Assembly (NCBI RefSeq): GCF_035599575.1
Contig: NZ_CP141179.1
Coordinates: 1,984,001 to 2,048,000 of the forward strand
Source of the DNA: Roseovarius sp. Pro17
GTDB taxonomy: Bacteria; Pseudomonadota; Alphaproteobacteria; Rhodobacterales; Rhodobacteraceae
DNA: 64,000 bases
Direction of reading: 5' to 3'
In this document: one piece after another, positions 59,213 through 64,000 of the stretch
Numbering within the stretch: the stretch's first letter is position 1
Layout of the letters: every line of letters begins with the position of its first letter
The notes under the pieces: model-generated
The model's database searches: none
The model's input: only the letters and a program-made list of their open reading frames with translations
Told to the model about the DNA's origin: nothing
Position numbers and translations under genes: made by a program

Positions 59213-60727
59213 TCAGAGTATCTTGAACTGCGCTCGGATCTCGCGGTCCTGCTGCGGCGTGAGATATGCGGGCCGGTGATCGCGTAGAATCTCCTGTGCC
59301 CGGTTCCGCGCCCTGCTCCACGCATCCTGAGCGCCGTTCTCGGCCCATGTGCGCGGCTCGTCGCGATCCGCAAGCGATGGGTAGAAATAGTCGCGCTCCA
59401 TCGCAGCATATGTGTGCTGGTTGCCCAGAAAGTGTCCTGCGCCAAGGACCGCCTCGCAGATTGCGTCAAAGCCGAGGTTCTCGTCGGTCACTTCGATGCC
59501 CCGTAGCACACGATAGGTGTTCGAGTGCATCTCATCATCCAGCACGAAGGCCTCGAAGCTGGCGCCCAGCAAGGATGCGGTCATGCCCGAGCTTTCATAG
59601 ATCAGGTTGGCCCCGGCGAGGGCTGCCGCCATCGAGGTGATGCCTTTTTCCATCCCGTATTGCGCGTCTATCGCCTTGGCGTCGGTCATCGAGCAGGCCA
59701 CGCCCGAGGGTAGGCCCAGCCAGTTCGACAGTTGCGCCGATGCGGCGTTCAGGACGGCGGTCTCGCCGCTGCCTCCTGAAAACGAGCCGGTGCGCAGGTC
59801 CACCACCAGTGGCCAGTTGGAGAACACCATGGGAAAGCCGGGCTGTATCGCATGCACCATCACGAGGCTGGCCAGCGTCTCGGCCAGCGATTGCGCCAGA
59901 AAGCCGGCGAGCGTCGCGGGTGCCGTGGCCCCGGCCTGTGCGGCAGTGATACAGGACAAGGGGATATTGTGTTTGATGCACTCATACACCACCTCAACCG
60001 CATCCTCGCCGTAGCGCATGGGCGAGATAACGGGGCTGATATGTGCCTTCATGAAAGGACGCTTTGAAAACTTGCCCGCGCCCCCGGCACCGATATCGAG
60101 CATCCTCACGATCGGCTCCACATGCTCGGCCAAGGTGAATGCGGTCGCCGTCGGTTTGGTCGTGTTCTTAAGCAGCGCGTAGACGGTATTCACGTCCAGA
60201 TCGAAGTTATCCGGAACGTCAGTGGCAATGCAGCAGCGCGTGAACCAGCTAACGTTGGACAGCGTGTCCTGAAGCCGGGTGAAGTCGTGAAGATCGACCA
60301 GCGTTGCGGGCCGGTAAAGACCGCTTGTCATGTCGAGGGTTTGCACCGCCGCCCCGCCGGTGCCGAAATAGACCCGGTTGCCGCCGACCTCGATCGACCG
60401 GTCCGGGTCGCGTCCATGCAGCACGAAGGTCTTGGCCGCCTGATCGATGGCGGTCTCGACCAGCGTAGGAGGAAAGAGGACGCGTCCCGCGCCGTTATCC
60501 GTCGCTCCTGCCGCCAGCAGATCCTCGCGCAGACGCGGCGGCACCTCGCCCATGCCCAGCTTCTCCAGCAGATCGAGCGCGGTGTCGTGGATGCGGCGCA
60601 GCTCGAATTCGGTCAGAGGTTTGTAGCTGCCGCCAATCTGGCCCGGCGGGCAAGGATCCAGTACGGGTCGGGCGGCGCGCAGGGCCATACGCTCCTGACG
60701 TCCTGTCCGTCTTCCGTGCGCCGTCAT
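59213..60727 (-). CDS. MttB-family (non-pyrrolysine) methyltransferase
   Basis: A 504-residue protein of the trimethylamine methyltransferase family. It has GGAAVQTLDMTSGLYRPAT near residue 125, a central TIM barrel (MKAHISPVISPMRYGEDAVE) and LGAGHFLGNQHTYAAMERDY near the end. No in-frame TAG occurs, so the pyrrolysine of true MttB is absent. Non-Pyl members are known to demethylate glycine betaine, proline betaine or related compounds onto a corrinoid protein. The corrinoid protein is not next to it. A second ATG at 60688 is possible. Divergent from the oxidase at 60907. Confidence 0.85.
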   Translation of the reverse strand: MTAHGRRTGRQERMALRAARPVLDPCPPGQIGGSYKPLTEFELRRIHDTALDLLEKLGMGEVPPRLREDLLAAGATDNGAGRVLFPPTLVETAIDQAAKTFVLHGRDPDRSIEVGGNRVYFGTGGAAVQTLDMTSGLYRPATLVDLHDFTRLQDTLSNVSWFTRCCIATDVPDNFDLDVNTVYALLKNTTKPTATAFTLAEHVEPIVRMLDIGAGGAGKFSKRPFMKAHISPVISPMRYGEDAVEVVYECIKHNIPLSCITAAQAGATAPATLAGFLAQSLAETLASLVMVHAIQPGFPMVFSNWPLVVDLRTGSFSGGSGETAVLNAASAQLSNWLGLPSGVACSMTDAKAIDAQYGMEKGITSMAAALAGANLIYESSGMTASLLGASFEAFVLDDEMHSNTYRVLRGIEVTDENLGFDAICEAVLGAGHFLGNQHTYAAMERDYFYPSLADRDEPRTWAENGAQDAWSRARNRAQEILRDHRPAYLTPQQDREIRAQFKIL

Positions 60728-60906
60728 TGTGAGCCCCGCTATTATTCCGCCCGAGTCAGTAAGTTTTGGCGATCCTCTGCAAATCTTTCCAAGTTACTTT
60801 CACAATATCACAAGAATACTTTGATGTTTTGACAAAGAAGAAGCCGGACATTGCGGCGCCGCAGTCTTGCCTCCCTTACTTTACCAAGTTGCATCGGAGG
60901 CGCCTC

Positions 60907-63342
60907 ATGAAGTCGCGAACCAAAGTAGTTGTCATCGGCGGCGGCATCGCCGGTTGCTCGACGCTCTATCATCTTACCCAAGAGGGCTGGAGCGACGTTG
61001 TTCTGATCGAGCGCGACGAGCTGACCTCCGGCACGACTTGGCATTCCGCCGCCCAGGTGACGAACTTTGGCGCGACCCAGACGATGGTGGGTCTCAAGAG
61101 CCACTCCATCGCGCTTTACAAGAAGCTGCGCGACGATCCGGAGTATCCGGTAGGCTATCATCACGGCGATGGCGGCATCCGGCTGGCCAATACCGAAGCA
61201 CAGATGCAGGGCTATCGTCATTTCGCGTCGATGGCGCGCGGCATGGGCGTGACCTACGAGGTCATCGACGCCGAGGAATGCGCGCGCCGCCATCCCCTGA
61301 TCTCGACCGATAACCTGCTCGGCGGCCTCTGGGACGGCGAGGACGGCGATATCGACCCCGCGCAGCTTTGCCAGGCGCTGGCCTTCCATGCACGCAAGGC
61401 GGGGGCGGAAGTGTATCGCCAGACCAACGTCACCGGGTTGATGCAAAAAGCAGACGATACTTGGACCGTGCAAACCGACAAAGGCACAATCGACGCCGAT
61501 ATTGTCGTGAACGCCTGCGGCTACCGCGTGAACGAGGTGGGCGCGATGATGGGCGTGCATCATCCCGTAGCCTCGATGGAGCACCAGTATTTCGTGACCG
61601 AAGACATTCCGGCCATCGCAGAGGCGGGCCACCGGATGCCGCTGCTGCGCTGCCCGATCTCGGACTACTATTCGCGGCAGGAAAAGAACGGCCTGCTGGT
61701 GGGTTTTTACGAGCAGGATTGCCGGACCTGGGGAATGGACGGGATCAGCCCGAACTTCTCCAACGATCTGTGCCCCGACGATCTGGACCGCGTGATGGAC
61801 GTGCTGGAAGGCGCGTTCGAGCGGATGCCCGTGCTGGCCGAGGCCGGCATTAAGCGCGTGGTCAACGGACCGATCACCTACACGATCGACGGCGCGCCGC
61901 TGGTCGGCCCGATCCCCGGTAAGCGCAACGCCTATTGCATCATCGGCCTGCGCGCGGGCCTTGGCGAAGGCGGCGGGCATGGCTGGCTTCTGGCGCAGCA
62001 GATCGTGCATGGTGAGGCTTGCTATGACACCTGGGTCATCGACCCGCGCCGTTTTACCGGCCACACGAATGTCGAACTGACCGCGCTTAAATCGATCGAA
62101 GATTACCAGAACGAATTCCGCTTCCATTTCCCGCACGAACATCGCCCGGCAGGCCGTCCGGCCAAGACCACGCCGCTGACGCCGATCCTTGCCGCCGAAG
62201 GCGCGGAGTTCACCGTGGTGAACGGATGGGAGCGCATCGATTACATCAAGCCCACCCCTGATTTCCACCCCACGCTCAGCTTCAATTTCGACGAGGCCTT
62301 CGATGTGGTCGCCGCCGAAATCAGGAACGTGCAGCAGAATGTCGGCCTGTGCGAAGTCAACGGCTTCAACCGGTTCGAGATCACCGGCGCGGACCGGCAC
62401 AGCTTCCTCGACCGCATGTTCTGCGGCGCGGTGACCAAGCGCGCGGGCCGCGTCGGGCTGGGCTACCTGCTGAACCATCACGGCATGGTCAAGGGCGAGG
62501 CGACGATTGCCAACCTGCCCGCCAGCGACCGGGGGCCTGAGCGCGTCTGGTACGGCTCGGCGGCAGCCAGTGAATTCCATGACATGGACTGGCTGCAGGC
62601 GCATTTGGCGGCCGGCGAAGACGTCACGATCCGCAGCCTTACCAATGACCAGACGATCCTCGTGCTGGCAGGCCCCAAGGCGCGTGACGTCCTGTCGGCA
62701 TGCTCGCGCGGCGACTGGTCGCGCGAGGCCTTCCCCTGGCTCAGCGTACGCGAATGTTTCATCGGATTTGCCCCGGCCACTGTCCTCGGCGTCAGTTTCT
62801 CTGGCGAACTGGCCTATGAAATCCACGTGCCCAACGCGTCGCTTTATGCTGCCTATCTGGCGCTGCGCAAGGCGGGCGAGGCGCATGGGCTGAAGCTGTT
62901 CGGCGCGCGCGCGGTCGACTCGATGCGGTTGGAGAAGGGGTTCCTGCACTGGAAAGCCGACCTTCTGACCGAATTCGATCCGTTCGAGACGTCGCTCGAC
63001 CGCTTCGTGAAGCCGGAGAAGGGTGATTTCATCGGCAAGGACCCGCTGCTGAAGCGCAAGGCCGAGGGCCCGCGCAAGAAGCTCGTGACGCTGAAGGTGG
63101 ACGCGACCCATGCCCCCGCGCATGGCGGCGCCTCAGTGATGCTGGATGGCAAGGTCGTCGGCACCGTGACCTCCGGCGATTGGGGTCACCGGGTGGGCAT
63201 GAACCTGGCCTATGCGTTTGTCGAGCCGGATCTGGCCGCCGAGGGCAGCACCATGCAGATCGACCTCTACGGCGATCTCGTCGGTGCTGAGGTCATCGCG
63301 CCCTCGCCCTACGATCCCGACTACGCCCTGATGCGAGGATAG
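60907..63342 (+). CDS. FAD/GcvT-domain oxidase, dimethylglycine/sarcosine dehydrogenase type
   Basis: An 811-residue protein. Residues 5 to about 370 are a DAO-type flavin domain: KVVVIGGGIAGCSTLYHL (dinucleotide fold) and SGTTWHSAAQ, whose His would hold FAD covalently. The GcvT folate-binding half follows (about 430-700, with RFEITGADRHSFLDRMFCG) and the C-terminal beta-barrel (VTSGDWGHRVGMNLAYAFV). Such enzymes oxidise N-methyl groups and pass them to tetrahydrofolate. Substrate likely dimethylglycine, sarcosine or a related N-methyl compound. The ATG at 60907 has GGAGG upstream. Confidence 0.9.
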   Translation: MKSRTKVVVIGGGIAGCSTLYHLTQEGWSDVVLIERDELTSGTTWHSAAQVTNFGATQTMVGLKSHSIALYKKLRDDPEYPVGYHHGDGGIRLANTEAQMQGYRHFASMARGMGVTYEVIDAEECARRHPLISTDNLLGGLWDGEDGDIDPAQLCQALAFHARKAGAEVYRQTNVTGLMQKADDTWTVQTDKGTIDADIVVNACGYRVNEVGAMMGVHHPVASMEHQYFVTEDIPAIAEAGHRMPLLRCPISDYYSRQEKNGLLVGFYEQDCRTWGMDGISPNFSNDLCPDDLDRVMDVLEGAFERMPVLAEAGIKRVVNGPITYTIDGAPLVGPIPGKRNAYCIIGLRAGLGEGGGHGWLLAQQIVHGEACYDTWVIDPRRFTGHTNVELTALKSIEDYQNEFRFHFPHEHRPAGRPAKTTPLTPILAAEGAEFTVVNGWERIDYIKPTPDFHPTLSFNFDEAFDVVAAEIRNVQQNVGLCEVNGFNRFEITGADRHSFLDRMFCGAVTKRAGRVGLGYLLNHHGMVKGEATIANLPASDRGPERVWYGSAAASEFHDMDWLQAHLAAGEDVTIRSLTNDQTILVLAGPKARDVLSACSRGDWSREAFPWLSVRECFIGFAPATVLGVSFSGELAYEIHVPNASLYAAYLALRKAGEAHGLKLFGARAVDSMRLEKGFLHWKADLLTEFDPFETSLDRFVKPEKGDFIGKDPLLKRKAEGPRKKLVTLKVDATHAPAHGGASVMLDGKVVGTVTSGDWGHRVGMNLAYAFVEPDLAAEGSTMQIDLYGDLVGAEVIAPSPYDPDYALMRG

Positions 63343-63348
63343 CGCATC

Positions 63349-64000
63349 ATGGCACATATTCAGGTCACCATTCTGGTCGAACAAGGCTTTGCGCCGACCG
63401 AGCTAGCGCTGGTGCAGGATGTGCTTCGCATCGCCGGGCGACTCGGTCAGGGCATCTGTTTCGACACCCGCCTCTGCACCACCGCCGGGACCGATTTGGT
63501 CGAGGGGATGGGCGGCATCTTCGTGCGTGCCGCACCGTTTGCGCTGGATGTAGCGATCCGGCCCGATCATCTGGTAGTTCTCGGCGGTGCTGGCATCGCC
63601 GCCCGGTTCGAGCAGCTGCGCGCCCGGCTGCGCTGGAGCGAACGCATGGGCCAGAGCATCATCCTGATGTCCGACGCGGCCTCGGAATGGCAGCTGCGCA
63701 ACCCCGAGACTGTGCAGATAACCAGCCATTGGGAGGATCATCAGGTCTGGTCCACGGCCCTTTGCGATCAGAGCTGCGGCCTGCCGATCTTCACTACAAG
63801 CGGGCGCATTACCACGGCCGCGGGCATGGTGTCCGCGGCCGATGTCATCCCTATTCGGATCGTCGCGCCGCGCTCGTCCTGGCTGGCTCTGGCGGTGGGC
63901 AATGTTCTGTTGATGGACCGAATCCGCGATGGCGCGGCCCAGCAGCCGCGTAGCGAAAACGACGTCAATGCCCTGCCCCTCGTCAAACTGGAGACGACAA
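63349..64000 (+). CDS. GATase1-like AraC-family regulator, N-terminal part
   Basis: The frame opens at ATG 63349, 6 nt after the oxidase stop, and stays open to the window end (217 codons). It reads MAHIQVTILVEQGFAPTELA, then VVLGGAGIAARFEQLR and the DQSCGLPIFTTSGRITTAAG region, the DJ-1/PfpI-like domain of GlxA-type AraC regulators. The helix-turn-helix part lies beyond the edge. GbdR, which controls betaine and dimethylglycine catabolism in Pseudomonas, has this layout, so it probably controls this cluster. Confidence 0.75.
   Translation, partial: MAHIQVTILVEQGFAPTELALVQDVLRIAGRLGQGICFDTRLCTTAGTDLVEGMGGIFVRAAPFALDVAIRPDHLVVLGGAGIAARFEQLRARLRWSERMGQSIILMSDAASEWQLRNPETVQITSHWEDHQVWSTALCDQSCGLPIFTTSGRITTAAGMVSAADVIPIRIVAPRSSWLALAVGNVLLMDRIRDGAAQQPRSENDVNALPLVKLETT

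Noticed and set aside
59213..60727. Pyrrolysine-containing trimethylamine methyltransferase
   Set aside because: There is no in-frame TAG in the gene, so it belongs to the non-pyrrolysine group.

Overview
The window looks like a chromosomal segment of a marine alphaproteobacterium of the Roseobacter group (Rhodobacteraceae). The evidence is the high GC, the ribosomal and RNA polymerase gene order and protein sequences, an L3 with a long acidic alanine-rich tail, a tandem of putative rhamnosyltransferases, and genes for methylated-amine catabolism (MttB-like methyltransferase, dimethylglycine-dehydrogenase-like oxidase). This is a judgement from remembered families; no database search was run.

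From 1 to about 28.2 kb lies the transcription and translation core, nearly all on the minus strand. In order of transcription it runs: an unknown membrane protein, secE, nusG, rplK, rplA, terminator, rplJ, rplL, rpoB, rpoC, terminator, then rpsL, rpsG, fusA, tuf, rpsJ, rplC, rplD, rplW, terminator, then rpmC, rpsQ, rplN, rplX, rplE, rpsN and a partial rpsH. Two non-ribosomal blocks interrupt it: a DMT exporter, two rhamnosyltransferases and a VOC protein (11.8-14.7 kb), and a 2OG-Fe(II)-oxygenase-like gene with two small membrane proteins (2.4-4.3 kb). The S10 operon ends at a clear terminator after rplW, and rplB, rpsS, rplV, rpsC and rplP are not between rplW and rpmC. The spc half has its own predicted promoter.

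From 28.7 to about 54.5 kb is an accessory region. It begins with degraded TniB-like and IS5-like fragments. Next is a secreted-protein module: a three-gene operon (two related secreted proteins and a matrixin-type metalloprotease with a Cys-rich tail), divergent from an 1113-residue subtilase with immunoglobulin-like repeats. A permease with a LysR regulator follows, then a set resembling a defence island: a CoiA-like nuclease, a truncated integrase, an Abi_C-type abortive-infection protein, an IS1182 relic, a prokaryotic viperin translationally coupled to a HicA-like 72-residue protein, a convergent unknown gene, and a LOTUS-domain gene split in frame by an intact 1.5-kb insertion sequence. 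An arsenic cluster (arsR, acr3, arsC, broken arsH), a stand-alone ParB-like domain and an operon with a ClpP-fold/LprI-like fusion complete the region.

From 54.7 to 64 kb is a catabolic block. It holds a taurine/nitrate-type ABC transporter with a LysR regulator, an MttB-family methyltransferase without an in-frame amber codon, a divergent FAD/GcvT oxidase of the dimethylglycine dehydrogenase type, and the start of a GATase1-like (GlxA/GbdR-type) AraC regulator. Together these suggest uptake and demethylation of a methylated amine or betaine.

The most interesting part is 42-48.6 kb: viperin plus its coupled small protein, the unknown convergent gene, and the IS-disrupted LOTUS gene.
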